A stretch of 62,857 nucleotides of DNA from Oceanobacter kriegii DSM 6294. GTDB lineage: Bacteria > Pseudomonadota > Gammaproteobacteria > Pseudomonadales > Oceanobacteraceae. Below, piece after piece: positions 35,978 to 45,013 of the stretch (its first letter is position 1; each line of letters starts with the position of its first letter). The position numbers were made by a program, and so were the translations under genes. The DNA is taken from contig NZ_AUGV01000022.1 of assembly GCF_000422845.1 (NCBI RefSeq), forward strand, positions 1 to 62,857, read 5' to 3'. The notes under the pieces were generated by a model. It saw nothing but the letters and a program-made list of their open reading frames with translations, ran no database searches and had not been told where the DNA came from.

Positions 35978-36910
35978 ATGAAGAATCGATGGGAACTCAT
36001 GGACCTCACGGTGTTCTGCTGTGTGGTCCGTACAGGCAGCTTTTCCAAGGCAGCAGCGGAACTTGGCTACTCGGCGGCGTATATCAGCAAGCGCATTGCC
36101 GATCTTGAAACCAAGCTGGGCACACGTTTGTTCAACCGCACCACGCGTTCCATCCAGATTACCCGTGAAGGTGGGGTGGCTCATCGCTGGGCCCAGCAAA
36201 TTCTGGAATCGGCGGATGCGCTGGAAAAAGAAGTGGCCAGCAGTCAGGAACAGCCGACAGGATCACTCCGGATTGCCACCAGTTTGCGCCTGGGGCGTTA
36301 TCACGTCGGCCCGATTCTTTCCAATCTGGTGAAGGAATACCCGGGTCTGGATGTCTGGCTGGAGCTGGTTGACCGGCGCTTGGACCTGCTGGAGGAAGGC
36401 ATTGATATTGATATCCGTAACGGCAGCGTTGGCGAGCCTCACGTCGTTTCTCAGCTGGTTCAGAAGTCGAGTCGGGTGCTGGCCGCGGCTCCGGACTATC
36501 TGGAGCGTAAGGGCGAGCCCCAAACCATCTGGGATTTGGCCCAGCACGACTGCCTGCTTTATAAGCACGGCGACATTGGCAATGGCTCGTGGCGCATGAT
36601 GGGCCCCAACGGCATGGAAACCGTGCGGGTGGATGGCCGTCAGTTGCGTTCTCATCACAGCGACATTGCCAAGAACTGGGCGGTAGCCGGCCACGGTATT
36701 ATCTTGTTGGCGGAATGGGACGTGGTGGACCTTATCCGTGAAGGCAAACTGATTCGGGTGTTACCGCAATACAGTCAGCCCGCTGATATTTGGGCGGTCA
36801 CGCCCATGCGTTCATCCAACTCGGCCCGCATGAAGGTGTGTGTTGATTATTTAATCAGTCATTTGCAATCCGGCCCATATGCGGTCGAACGTCTCGATGA
36901 TATTCAGTAA
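35978..36910 (+). CDS. LysR-family transcriptional regulator (DmlR-like)
   Basis: This 310-aa protein has an N-terminal winged helix-turn-helix (GSFSKAAAELGYSAAYISKRIADLE, two segments spanning about 21-45). A periplasmic-binding-like effector domain begins near LRIATSLRLGRYHVGP. LysR proteins activate divergent operons when bound to a small ligand. The divergent Gfo-tctCBA operon and the downstream VOC/isomerase pair are both possible targets. An alternative start at the ATG eight codons in is possible. Confidence 0.92.
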   Translation: MKNRWELMDLTVFCCVVRTGSFSKAAAELGYSAAYISKRIADLETKLGTRLFNRTTRSIQITREGGVAHRWAQQILESADALEKEVASSQEQPTGSLRIATSLRLGRYHVGPILSNLVKEYPGLDVWLELVDRRLDLLEEGIDIDIRNGSVGEPHVVSQLVQKSSRVLAAAPDYLERKGEPQTIWDLAQHDCLLYKHGDIGNGSWRMMGPNGMETVRVDGRQLRSHHSDIAKNWAVAGHGIILLAEWDVVDLIREGKLIRVLPQYSQPADIWAVTPMRSSNSARMKVCVDYLISHLQSGPYAVERLDDIQ

Positions 36911-37072
36911 TCGACATATAAATTTGTCATATAGTTATATATTGAAGCGTGAAATTGGTTGGATATTCGCGTGAGGCGCGTTAAAAGGCCTGCAATATTT
37001 GAAGCAGGTTGGGCCACCGCCTGCAATGGATTACACTCAACCCAGTCGTCGCCATTATGGAGAACCGGATCT

Positions 37073-37849
37073 GTGATTAACGATCAGCAGTCAACTCAGG
37101 TACAGGCCCTCGGGCTTGAATTTATCGAACTGTCTGCGCCGGACATTCAGGCTCTGGAAGCCGATCTCACCCGCCTTGGCTTTGCTGCCATTGCTCGTCA
37201 CCGTCACAAGCCTGTGGTGCTGTACCGCCAGGGCGACATCAATCTTATTGTTAACGAATCGCCGTCAGGCACACCCAATCAACTGGCTCGCCAATACGGC
37301 GTGACGGTATGTGCGCTGGGTATTCTGGTCGACAATGCGCAGCAAGCGTTTCAGACCCTGCAAACCAAAGGCGCCTGGCCGTCGGAAACTTCCGCCGGGG
37401 TCATGGAGCTGAACATTCCTGCGATTGAAGGCATTGGTGGTTCACAGATCTTTCTGATTGACCGGGTGCCGAACCGTCCAACCATTTACGACGTTGATTT
37501 CCAGCCGCTGCCGCAACACGCGCTGCCTGCCAACTACCTGGGAGCCGTAACCGGTCTGACCCTGAAAGTGGTGGAAGGGCGTCAGCAAGAATGGGAAGAC
37601 TTCTTCCAGCAGTTGTTTGGTTTTAATAAGCAGTCGGACGGTAGCCTGCTGTGTGCAGCTCAGGGCTGGAAAATTGATATCTCTGCCGACACGCTGGCCG
37701 CCGATGACAACATTGGCGCCGAGCACGTGTGTGCTATCCGCTTCAGCGGCGAAGGCCTGCCTGAGTCTGTGCAGCAAGACGACAGTGGCAAGGTGATGCT
37801 GCAAAGCCAGCAAAGCGCACTGGAATGGTATTGGGAGCAATCACAGTGA
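37073..37849 (+). CDS. VOC/4-hydroxyphenylpyruvate dioxygenase-like protein, paralogous to the QuiC C-terminal domain
   Basis: GTG start with GGAG 10 nt upstream; 258 aa. It aligns through its length with the C-terminal HPPD-like half of the QuiC-type protein at 45066. QGDINLIVN here matches QGNINLVLN there, YGVTVCALGI matches HGVSVCALAF, and ELNIPAIEGIGGS matches ELNIPAIKGVGDS. The first iron-ligand position (DHIG in QuiC) is TGLT here, so the dioxygenase metal site looks lost. It overlaps the next gene by GTGA, so both are translated together. It may be a binding or scaffold partner of the following TIM-barrel protein. Confidence 0.75.
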   Translation: MINDQQSTQVQALGLEFIELSAPDIQALEADLTRLGFAAIARHRHKPVVLYRQGDINLIVNESPSGTPNQLARQYGVTVCALGILVDNAQQAFQTLQTKGAWPSETSAGVMELNIPAIEGIGGSQIFLIDRVPNRPTIYDVDFQPLPQHALPANYLGAVTGLTLKVVEGRQQEWEDFFQQLFGFNKQSDGSLLCAAQGWKIDISADTLAADDNIGAEHVCAIRFSGEGLPESVQQDDSGKVMLQSQQSALEWYWEQSQ

Positions 37850-38691
37850 CAGGATCGGTAGTATTGGGCCTCGGCGGCTTGCCGGGGGAGTTTGTCGAGC
37901 GTTTGCAGGCGATCCAGCAAGCCGGATTTCAGGGCGTTGAGCTGGATGCTCACGACCTGGCCAAAAGCAGCACCAGCATTCGTGACGGTGTCCGTGCGGT
38001 AGAAGAAAGCGGCTTGAAGGTATCGGCCTTTAAAGAGCTACGAGACTTTACAGGCCACGTGGGTCATGTATTCGGCTACCGCATGGAGTTGGCCAAAACC
38101 AATCTCGACCTGATGGCACGACTGGGCTGCAAGCTGCTGATTGTGAATCCGTCGGCGTTCAACAAAACCAGCCATATTTCTGATTTGGTGGACCAGCTGC
38201 GCGCGGTTGCGACGCTGGCGATGAAGCGGGGCATTCGCATTGGCTATCGGCCGTTACCCTGGTCAGACCATGCTTACGATCTGGCGTCGGCCTGGAAGCT
38301 GATTGAACAGGCCGCTAATGCCAACCTTGGCCTTGTGGTCGACAGTTTTCAGGACCTGACCGAGCTGGACATCAGCAAGGTGTTTCAGCAGGTGCCTGCA
38401 GAAAAAGTCTTCCTGATGCGGGTGTCCGATTTCAAAATGAGCTCATTGCACATTCTGGAAGACAAGATTGAAGTCGACGGTCACCAGCGCTTTTTACCGG
38501 GCGCTGGTAACCTGACGGCGGATCTGGCTGGCCTGATCAAGCAAAGCCAGCTGGCTGGCTACGAAGGCGATATCGTGCTCAGCGTCAACGACGAATCCTA
38601 CCGTCGCAAGGGTTTACCTGTGACCATGGAGTTAACCTCCGAAGCCCGCGACTGGGTCTTGCAGCAGCTGAATACGGCTTCTGACGACTGA
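37846..38691 (+). CDS. TIM-barrel sugar-phosphate isomerase/epimerase-like protein, degenerate QuiC N-domain paralogue
   Basis: GTG start (GGGAG 8 nt upstream) overlapping the previous stop by 4 bp; 281 aa. The fold is an AP-endonuclease-2/xylose-isomerase-like barrel that aligns with residues 1-270 of the QuiC-type protein at 45066. Of the four metal-ligand positions in QuiC (Glu134, Asp165, Gln192, Glu240), only Asp is kept (Asp166). The others are Arg135, Arg192 and Val247. It is therefore unlikely to be a 3-dehydroshikimate dehydratase and may be a regulator or a new activity. It ends at a strong terminator. An ATG at 37825 is a weaker alternative start. Confidence 0.75.
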   Translation: MTGSVVLGLGGLPGEFVERLQAIQQAGFQGVELDAHDLAKSSTSIRDGVRAVEESGLKVSAFKELRDFTGHVGHVFGYRMELAKTNLDLMARLGCKLLIVNPSAFNKTSHISDLVDQLRAVATLAMKRGIRIGYRPLPWSDHAYDLASAWKLIEQAANANLGLVVDSFQDLTELDISKVFQQVPAEKVFLMRVSDFKMSSLHILEDKIEVDGHQRFLPGAGNLTADLAGLIKQSQLAGYEGDIVLSVNDESYRRKGLPVTMELTSEARDWVLQQLNTASDD

Positions 38692-38718
38692 TCGTTAGGC
38701 TTCGTTATTCCCGAAACA

Positions 38719-38756
38719 TAAAAAAACCGCCGTTCGTGAGAAGGGCGGTTTTTTTG
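38719..38756. terminator. Bidirectional terminator between the VOC/TIM-barrel operon and dctM
   Basis: AAAAAACCGCC and GGCGGTTTTTT flank a GTTCGTGAGAAG loop. It serves converging transcripts from both sides. Confidence 0.92.
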
Positions 38757-38793
38757 TGCCGGTGGAAAACACCGGCAGCAGGGCTAACGAGTA

Positions 38794-40065
38794 TCAGTAC
38801 CCGAACAGACGTGGCAGGAAGGTCACGGTTTCCGGAATAAAGGTAATGATCGTCAGTACCAGCAGCTCGACCAGGAACATCGGCATGATGCGACGGGAAA
38901 TCGCGCCCATACCCACGTTCGCCACCGAGTTGGATACGAACAGGCAAATACCCATTGGCGGAGTGATCAGACCAATCATCAGGTTGAAGATCACCACAAT
39001 ACCGAAGTGCGTTGGGTCGATGCCCAGGCTCATGGCAATTGGATGCAGGATCGGCAACAGAATCAGCATGGCAGCGATACCTTCCAGGAACAGACCCACC
39101 ACCAACAGGATCAGGTTCACCATCAACAGGAACGCCCATGGCGAATCAATCGACGCCAGTACGTGCTGGCTGATGGTTTGCGGAACCTGAGAGAAGGTCA
39201 GCAACCAGTTAGCCGCAGCCACCACGGCAATGATCAGCAAGATCACGGAAGAGTCGCGCATGGCGCGGCTGAAAATACCCGGCAGCATGGAAATTTTCAG
39301 GCTCTTCAGCACGAACATACCGGCAACCAGTGCATAACCTGCAGCCAGAGCCGCAGCTTCCGTCGGCGTTACAATACCGGTCAGGATCGAACCGACAATG
39401 AAGACTGGCATCAACAGTGGAACCCAGGCGTCAGTAAAGGCTTTAACGCGCTCCTTGAAGCTCAGCTTTGGCTTTTGCTCGGCGTAGTCAGCAGCCACCA
39501 TACGAACATAGACAGACAGCGCGATGGCCAGCAGCACACCCGGAGCCACACCGGCCAGGAACAGGCCGGGCACAGATACACCAGTGGTGATCAGGGCATA
39601 GATGATCACCGGAATACTCGGTGGAATCATCGGGCCAATCACGGAGGACGCGGCCGTCAGAGCAGCTGCGAAATCACGTGGGTAGCCTTCTTTTTCCATG
39701 GTCGGAATAAAGACACGACCCAGCGCGGACGTATCCGCAACCGCAGAGCCGGACAGACCAGCAAAAATGACCGATGCCCAGATGTTTACCTGAGCCAGAC
39801 CGGCTTTCATGTGGCCAACCAGAGCGTTGGCGAATTTGATGATGCGGTCGGTGATACCGGATTCGTTCATCAGCTCACCGGCCAGAACGAACAGCGGAAT
39901 GGCCAGAATCGCAAAAGAGTCGATGCCGGAGAAAACCCGTTGGGCAACCAGCGAAATCTTGAACGGCGTTTCCCAGCCGACGTAACCAACAACAGCCAGA
40001 AAGATACCGAACGCAATCGGGGCACCGATAATCAGCAGGCCAATCAGAATAGCAAAGGCGATCAT
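38794..40065 (-). CDS. dctM: TRAP transporter large permease DctM
   Basis: This 423-aa polytopic protein has about 11-12 helices and classic DctM motifs: IPLFVLAGELMNESGIT, VIFAGLSGSAVADTSALG and GYPRDFAAALTAASSVIGPMIPPS (two pieces). It is the ion-coupled subunit of a TRAP uptake system. It starts 6 bp after dctQ. The gene order dctP-dctQ-dctM on the minus strand is standard. Confidence 0.95.
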   Translation of the reverse strand: MIAFAILIGLLIIGAPIAFGIFLAVVGYVGWETPFKISLVAQRVFSGIDSFAILAIPLFVLAGELMNESGITDRIIKFANALVGHMKAGLAQVNIWASVIFAGLSGSAVADTSALGRVFIPTMEKEGYPRDFAAALTAASSVIGPMIPPSIPVIIYALITTGVSVPGLFLAGVAPGVLLAIALSVYVRMVAADYAEQKPKLSFKERVKAFTDAWVPLLMPVFIVGSILTGIVTPTEAAALAAGYALVAGMFVLKSLKISMLPGIFSRAMRDSSVILLIIAVVAAANWLLTFSQVPQTISQHVLASIDSPWAFLLMVNLILLVVGLFLEGIAAMLILLPILHPIAMSLGIDPTHFGIVVIFNLMIGLITPPMGICLFVSNSVANVGMGAISRRIMPMFLVELLVLTIITFIPETVTFLPRLFGY

Positions 40066-40071
40066 GGTGAA

Positions 40072-40539
40072 TTACTCCCCTTTTTCCGGATGGGTGAAGT
40101 GGCGAACGAGCTTGATCACAGCCGCCAGTGACAGGGTGACACCACCCACCACCATGGCTGCCTGGAAGTAGTACATTGGCAGTCCGGTGCCAGTAGCCAC
40201 CAGAGCACCACGCTTCATCATGAAGATGTAGCCCGAGTAGCTCAGGATGATCCCGACGGCCAACGCAATGGCGTCGTGCAGCAGATAGATCCAGCGGTGA
40301 TGGATCTTCGGGGTCAGGCTTTCCAGAAACGTAAAGCGAATGTGGCTGTTGTGCAGGTAGCACAGCGTCATACCGAACATAGCGCCATAGATCATGGCGT
40401 ACTTGGCAACTTCTTCACTCCACTGGATGGGCATGTTGAGCAGGTAGCGAGACAAGCTGGCTACCAACACCACGCCGAACACAGCGAACAGCGACAGGCC
40501 TGTCATAAAGGACAGGAATCGGGTGTAGATGGAAAACAT
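40072..40539 (-). CDS. dctQ: TRAP transporter small permease DctQ
   Basis: This 155-aa protein has four helices in the DctQ pattern, with WSEEVAKYAMIYGAMFG as the family signature near residues 39-55. It joins DctM in the membrane and docks the binding protein. ATG start. Confidence 0.92.
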   Translation of the reverse strand: MFSIYTRFLSFMTGLSLFAVFGVVLVASLSRYLLNMPIQWSEEVAKYAMIYGAMFGMTLCYLHNSHIRFTFLESLTPKIHHRWIYLLHDAIALAVGIILSYSGYIFMMKRGALVATGTGLPMYYFQAAMVVGGVTLSLAAVIKLVRHFTHPEKGE

Positions 40540-40558
40540 GGGTGAGTACCGGGCAGTT

Positions 40559-40590
40559 AAAAAAATGCACCGCCGGTGCGGTGCATTTTA
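40559..40590 (-). terminator. Intercistronic terminator/attenuator between dctP and dctQ
   Basis: AAAATGCACC (40562-40571) pairs with GGTGCATTTT (40580-40589). Read on the minus strand, it is followed by a seven-T run. Partial termination here would make more binding protein than permease. Confidence 0.8.
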
Positions 40591-40610
40591 TGGGTGGTCA
40601 AAAAGGGGTC

Positions 40611-41621
40611 TTACTTGCTGGCTGCTTCGTCAACGGCAGACTGAACGCGCTCGATCCAGCTTGGGTCAACTTGCTTGGACAGCCATTCAACAACCGCTGG
40701 CTGGGCAACTTCCTGGAACTTGGCCAGTTGTTCAGCAGTTGGAGTGGTGATGGTCATGCCTTTGGCAGCCAGAGCAGTCAGGCCTTCAGCAGAGTTGATC
40801 TGCTGGATAGCACGACCTGTCAGAGCAGCAACCTTGGCGGCACGGGCAATGATTGCCTGATCCTGAGCTGGCAGACCGCTGTAGATGTCGTCGTTGATCA
40901 GGAAGAAGTCGGCACCGTATACGTGGCCGTCCAGAGTCAGATACTTCTGCATCTCGTAGAACTTGTTGGCGTAGATAACAGAAACCGGGTTTTCCTGGCC
41001 GTCAACAACACCGGTGGTCAGTGCTGCTGGTACTTCTGGCCATGCGATTGGCGTTGGCTCACCGCCCATGGACTTGACCATCTCAACGTACAGTGGGTTG
41101 GTCATTACACGGATTTTCAGGCCTTCCAGATCTTTTGGCTCAGCAACAACACGCTTGGAGTTGGTGAAGTTACGGAAACCGGTTTCGCCGTAAGCCAGAG
41201 TGCGCAGGCCGGTTTTGGCCAGACACTGATCGCCCAGCGCTTTACCGAAGTCGCCGTCAAGTACGGACCAGGCAACCGGAGCGGATGGGAACAGGTAAGG
41301 AATTTCCAGAACACCCGCTTCAGGACACAGACGAGCGTAAGCGCCGGAAACCATGGTCATGGTCAGAGTACCGTCCTGAGCAGACTGAATGGCGTCGGTT
41401 TCGCCGCCCAGCTGGCCGGATGGGTAAACGTTTACTTTCAGACGACCAGCGGATTCTGCTTCAACCAGTTCTTTGAAGACCTTGGCAGCAGCGCCTTTTT
41501 TGGAAGTCTGCCAGTCAACAGGGTCAACGTGAGCCAGAGTCAGGGTAGTGGCTGCGTAAGCAGGAATAGAAGCAGCGGCGGCAATTACACCAGCCAGCAA
41601 GGCTTTGGTCATGGATTTCAT
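40611..41621 (-). CDS. dctP: TRAP transporter substrate-binding protein DctP
   Basis: This 336-aa protein has a signal peptide ending AYAATT and a DctP fold. NVYPSGQLGGETDAIQSAQDG, the ligand-carboxylate-binding Arg in LEGLKIRVMTNPLY, and the GGEPTPIAWPEVPAALTTGVVDGQ region (pieces about 190-215) are typical. It delivers an organic acid to DctQM. Placed divergently from a quinate/shikimate dehydrogenase, it probably binds quinate, shikimate or a related acid. I chose ATG at 41621 with GGAG upstream. Confidence 0.95.
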   Translation of the reverse strand: MKSMTKALLAGVIAAAASIPAYAATTLTLAHVDPVDWQTSKKGAAAKVFKELVEAESAGRLKVNVYPSGQLGGETDAIQSAQDGTLTMTMVSGAYARLCPEAGVLEIPYLFPSAPVAWSVLDGDFGKALGDQCLAKTGLRTLAYGETGFRNFTNSKRVVAEPKDLEGLKIRVMTNPLYVEMVKSMGGEPTPIAWPEVPAALTTGVVDGQENPVSVIYANKFYEMQKYLTLDGHVYGADFFLINDDIYSGLPAQDQAIIARAAKVAALTGRAIQQINSAEGLTALAAKGMTITTPTAEQLAKFQEVAQPAVVEWLSKQVDPSWIERVQSAVDEAASK

Positions 41622-41769
41622 AGTCACTTCTCCGATCGGGGTCTCTCAGGACGCCCTGGTTATTTTTATTCAACTGCAATCGGCGGTTTGCGCATTGCGT
41701 GTGCTTGCGAATCAGTTCGCAGCTTTCACCCGTTTTGGCGGTCTGATCGATTCGGAGTCAGGGATCGCC

Positions 41770-41789
41770 AAAAAATATAGGGTATTTTT
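41770..41789. promoter_or_regulatory. Candidate PcaQ operator upstream of dctP
   Basis: AAAATATAGGGTATTTTT (41772-41789) is a pseudo-palindrome. It matches 17 of 18 bases of the reverse complement of the site at 47326-47344, directly upstream of the PcaQ-like regulator gene. Such sharing is what a common LysR binding site would look like. Confidence 0.6.
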
Positions 41790-41858
41790 GAAAGCGATGG
41801 ACACTCTGCGATAGGCTCCCGGAATTGAAAAGTGAGAAATTGGGGAATTTTCATATCG

Positions 41859-41868
41859 TTTTAACTAT
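41859..41868. promoter_or_regulatory. TTTTAACTA motif in the dctP/dehydrogenase spacer
   Basis: TTTTAACTAT occurs here. TTTTTAACTA occurs before the LysR gene (35965) and before the QuiC-type gene (47018), and the inverse ATAGTTA occurs before the VOC gene (36931). It is a weak shared motif in AT-rich DNA. Confidence 0.3.
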
Positions 41869-42244
41869 ATGAAGTCGACCTCAAGCGGGATTCCCTTGCA
41901 GCGCCCGCCATAGGCCGTTTCGGGCCAGGATTTGGATCGCGCTCAGGCAAGCTGCATTGCAACGGATGACTGCCCGGATAGTGCTATCGCTGCACACTTT
42001 GCCGCGCTGCAGAAGGGAATGGATATGTTTTGTATGCCAGTGGTTGACGGAATAGATCTCTGTTTTGGAATGGATCGTCGTTGCAAAATTCATCCAGAGA
42101 TTCAAGTGGCTGGTGTATGGTCTGTCCGTTTCTGGCACAAGAGGGCACATTCCCATACTGAATGTTGCTATATTTTACGTCTTGCGCCGTGTGCAGTCCC
42201 CGCGGTAGGGGTACTGTGATAACCGGTATTCGGAGAATAATCAG

Positions 42245-43096
42245 ATGGTCAAACTAGGCCTCATCGGCATTTCAATTTCCCAGTCACGCGCTCCATCCCT
42301 TCATATGACGCTCGGCGAGATGTTCGACATCCCGGTTAACTATGAACTGTGCGAGCCGGAAACCAATTCTCCGGAAGCCTTTGCTGCCATGCTGCAACGC
42401 CTGCGCGATGAAGGCTTTGCCGGTACCAACGTTACTTTCCCGTTCAAAACGCTGGCGGTTGAATACACCAACGAAGTGAATGAGTCCGTTCGCAAAATGG
42501 GCGCCACCAACACCCTGCGTCTGAAAGACGGTGTGCAGGCGTTCAATACCGACTACACCGGTTTTGTTCGCGGTTACCAGAGCCGTTTTGGTAATGCCGC
42601 CGCTGGCAAGGTGCTGATGATTGGTGCCGGTGGTGTGGGTCGTGCCGTGGCGTTTGGCCTGTTCGACCTGGGCGCCACCGAAGTGCTGATTTGTGACCTC
42701 AACCCGGCCAGCGCCGAAGCCTTGGTAACCGCACTGAAAGTTGAGGGCTACAACGCCCGCGTTGTGGCGTTTGCCGACATGGAAGAAGCCTCCCGTGATG
42801 TCGATGGTCTGGTGAACTGTACACCGGTGGGTCATTACAAGACCCCGGGCAGCCCTTTGAAAGCCGACTGCATTGGTGGCCAGAACTGGGCCTTTGATGC
42901 GGTTTACACCCCGATGGACACCGAGTTCCTGGTGGAATGTCACAAGAAGAACGTGCAAATTGTCTCGGGCTACGACCTGTTCTTCTATCAGGGTGTGGAT
43001 GCGTTCGAGATCTTCACGGGCCACAAGGTTGAAGACGACCGTGCGGCACTGGAGTTCTTCTCCAACAAGTACAACATCACCTCTTCGCTGTTCTGA
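42245..43096 (+). CDS. Quinate/shikimate dehydrogenase (AroE family)
   Basis: This 283-aa AroE-family protein has the substrate-binding SISQSRAPSLHM region (family S-x-SP-x-HN). It also has the catalytic Lys in NVTFPFK (about 63-69), FNTDYTGF, and the nucleotide loop GAGGVGRA (about 122-129). The second strand ends VLICDLNPAS. An Asp there, rather than the NRT of biosynthetic NADP enzymes, favours NAD, as in catabolic quinate/shikimate dehydrogenases. It oxidises shikimate or quinate to the dehydro form. ATG with GGAG upstream; single gene with its own terminator, divergent from the TRAP operon. Confidence 0.88.
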   Translation: MVKLGLIGISISQSRAPSLHMTLGEMFDIPVNYELCEPETNSPEAFAAMLQRLRDEGFAGTNVTFPFKTLAVEYTNEVNESVRKMGATNTLRLKDGVQAFNTDYTGFVRGYQSRFGNAAAGKVLMIGAGGVGRAVAFGLFDLGATEVLICDLNPASAEALVTALKVEGYNARVVAFADMEEASRDVDGLVNCTPVGHYKTPGSPLKADCIGGQNWAFDAVYTPMDTEFLVECHKKNVQIVSGYDLFFYQGVDAFEIFTGHKVEDDRAALEFFSNKYNITSSLF

Positions 43097-43129
43097 TCAG
43101 CTTGTACTGCTGATTCATAGCGCACCAGA

Positions 43130-43161
43130 AAAACCGACCTCGTACAGGTCGGTTTTTTTGT
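43130..43161 (+). terminator. Intrinsic terminator after the dehydrogenase
   Basis: AAACCGACCT and AGGTCGGTTT pair around CGTAC, followed by seven T residues. Confidence 0.95.
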
Positions 43162-43273
43162 ACCTGTAAGTCAACTTTTATTGATGAAAGTCGTTCTCGT
43201 TAACAGACAGACTGGCCAAATTATGCCAAGCTAACGCGCGTTACTCTAATATTCCGATCATAAGGACGTGCAA

Positions 43274-44641
43274 ATGAAATCAGCAGTCGTAGGTGGTGTA
43301 GTGGTGGTCCTGGCAGGCGCCGCTGCATGGGGTCAGATGGCCATCAAGGATGCGGTTACTGCTGGCATTGATCAGCAACTGGACCCTGCCTATCTGGCTC
43401 AATACGCTGGCATGTCAGTCGATGTTGAGGTGCTCAAGCGCGAAGACGGCCTGTTCGCCTCCGCCGGTACCGCGCTGGTGACCATGAAAGAAAATGGCTT
43501 ATCCCTCTCTATGGAGATGGATTATGACGTTTCACACAGCCTATTGGCCGCTGTCTCCGGCGTTCCCTATCAAGTTGCGATTAGGGATATCAAGGTTGAT
43601 GTTGAAGACGAAGGAGCCAGCATCAATAACACAGTTTTGGATATTGAGGTTGAAGGCGACGAAATCAACATCAATGACGAACTCTGGGATGGCAAATCGA
43701 TTCAGGTGGTTGGTGTCATGACCGATGCCGAAAGCGGCAATTCCGTGGTAACCCTGCCTGCCATCAATAAGGTGTTCAACGCCGGTACCGATGGCTGGGG
43801 GAATCCTCAGCAGTTTGAACTGCAGGTGCCAACCTTCGATATCAATCTGGATATGAAAGACGCCAACAAGGACAGTATGAATTACACCGTCGCGACGTCG
43901 GTGACTGACGTCGTGGTCAAAACTGCGGACGGCGAGATGACCTTCAACACGCTTGATTACCAGCAGTCAACGGAACGCAGCAAAGAGAAGATCAACTCTG
44001 AAGGCACCTTCACGATTGCCAGAGTGACGACTGAATCGGCCAACCCGATGCAGAACATGGAGATGAAGGGCATTTCCATCAAGGCTCAGATGGATCTGAG
44101 TGAACAGTTGAACTACGAATCAGAATTTCACATTGGCGAAGTCAGCAGCCCGATGGGCGCAGCCAATGACTTTTTCCTGGATAGCCGAATCGCAGGTATT
44201 GATGGTGAGCAGATTCGTGAGCTGATTGCCATGCTGGAGCAGAGCAACGGTCTTGATCCTCAGGCCAAAACAGAGTCCATGATGTTGTATTTGCAGGAAC
44301 GTGCCGATGCCTTGCTGGCTCCAGGTCCTGTTCTGCAGGTGAAGTCCGGTGTGAAGGTTAACGGCGAAAACTTCTACGACGTGGATGGTGAAGCCAACCT
44401 CAAGACCGACCAGCTGCCAGCGGACTACTTTGCCCAAATGCTGAATCCGAATGGCATGGCTGATCGTCAGCTGCTGGTTCACTCACTGGCCGCTAAACTG
44501 GACGCAAAATTGAGCCCAACGGTGGCCATGATGGCGTCCCAGTTGCACCCGCTGATTGCTGAAAAAGCCTTTAACGGCGAAGACCTGAAGTTTGTGATGA
44601 AAGACGGTGTGGTGAGCCTGAACGACGAGCCGTTGTTTTAA
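43274..44641 (+). CDS. YdgA/DUF945-family protein
   Basis: This 455-aa protein has an N-terminal membrane segment (KSAVVGGVVVVLAGAAAWG) followed by a long beta-rich periplasmic part. The pattern of the YdgA (DUF945) family is visible in VLKREDGLFASAGTALVTM-type and QQSTERSKEKINSEGTF-like segments. No enzymatic residues are evident and the function of the family is not established. I chose ATG at 43274 with AAGGA 7 nt upstream. It appears unrelated to the flanking catabolic genes. Confidence 0.78.
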   Translation: MKSAVVGGVVVVLAGAAAWGQMAIKDAVTAGIDQQLDPAYLAQYAGMSVDVEVLKREDGLFASAGTALVTMKENGLSLSMEMDYDVSHSLLAAVSGVPYQVAIRDIKVDVEDEGASINNTVLDIEVEGDEININDELWDGKSIQVVGVMTDAESGNSVVTLPAINKVFNAGTDGWGNPQQFELQVPTFDINLDMKDANKDSMNYTVATSVTDVVVKTADGEMTFNTLDYQQSTERSKEKINSEGTFTIARVTTESANPMQNMEMKGISIKAQMDLSEQLNYESEFHIGEVSSPMGAANDFFLDSRIAGIDGEQIRELIAMLEQSNGLDPQAKTESMMLYLQERADALLAPGPVLQVKSGVKVNGENFYDVDGEANLKTDQLPADYFAQMLNPNGMADRQLLVHSLAAKLDAKLSPTVAMMASQLHPLIAEKAFNGEDLKFVMKDGVVSLNDEPLF

Positions 44642-44689
44642 TTCAACGGTCTATTGAGTGACTCCGAAAAACGACTCGAATGGTTAAAA

Positions 44690-44712
44690 AAAACCGCCTC
44701 AGGTGAGGCGGT
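44690..44712 (-). terminator. Terminator downstream of the QuiC-type gene
   Basis: ACCGCCTC and GAGGCGGT form the stem. On the minus strand a run of eight T residues follows, and on the plus strand there is no T run. It therefore mainly stops minus-strand transcripts. Confidence 0.75.
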
Positions 44713-45013
44713 CAAGGGACCCTCTGAATAACTCGGTGCCCGCTCTGGATGGCCGGGCGACGCTGAATCACGAAGCTGATTTGCAGGCCTGACGGGTCAA
44801 GTCAAAAATCAGCGACACAGAGTCAGCAAGGCCCTGCCATCCCCGTAGGGCGCGGCCTGCAGCCTGCCATAACGGCGTTGGCGAATTTGGAAAGGACTCG
44901 TCATTCCGCTGCATTCGCCGCCTTGTTCTGACAACCTGCAGAACTCGCGCAGAGCTGTGCAGAGTTATTCAGAGTGTCCCTAGTGTCGATAATCGACAGA
45001 AACAGGAAGTGTG

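Larger units (their letters stand above)
41622..42244. other. Long divergent regulatory interval between dctP and the dehydrogenase
   Basis: These 623 bp contain no gene I can support. Open frames at 41881-42156 (minus) and 41932-42219 (plus) overlap each other and match nothing I know. The interval does contain an AT-rich patch with two candidate operators (41770-41789 and 41859-41868), and presumably the promoters of both flanking operons. Confidence 0.6.

Noticed and set aside
40542-41780. 412-codon plus-strand frame opposite dctP
   Set aside because: Fully antisense to a clear TRAP binding-protein gene; its translation is low in Lys and full of Gly/Phe/Gln, as expected of a shadow frame.
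41881-42219. Two overlapping small open frames in the dctP/dehydrogenase spacer
   Set aside because: They overlap on opposite strands, lack ribosome-binding sites and resemble nothing I know; the region is better read as regulatory.
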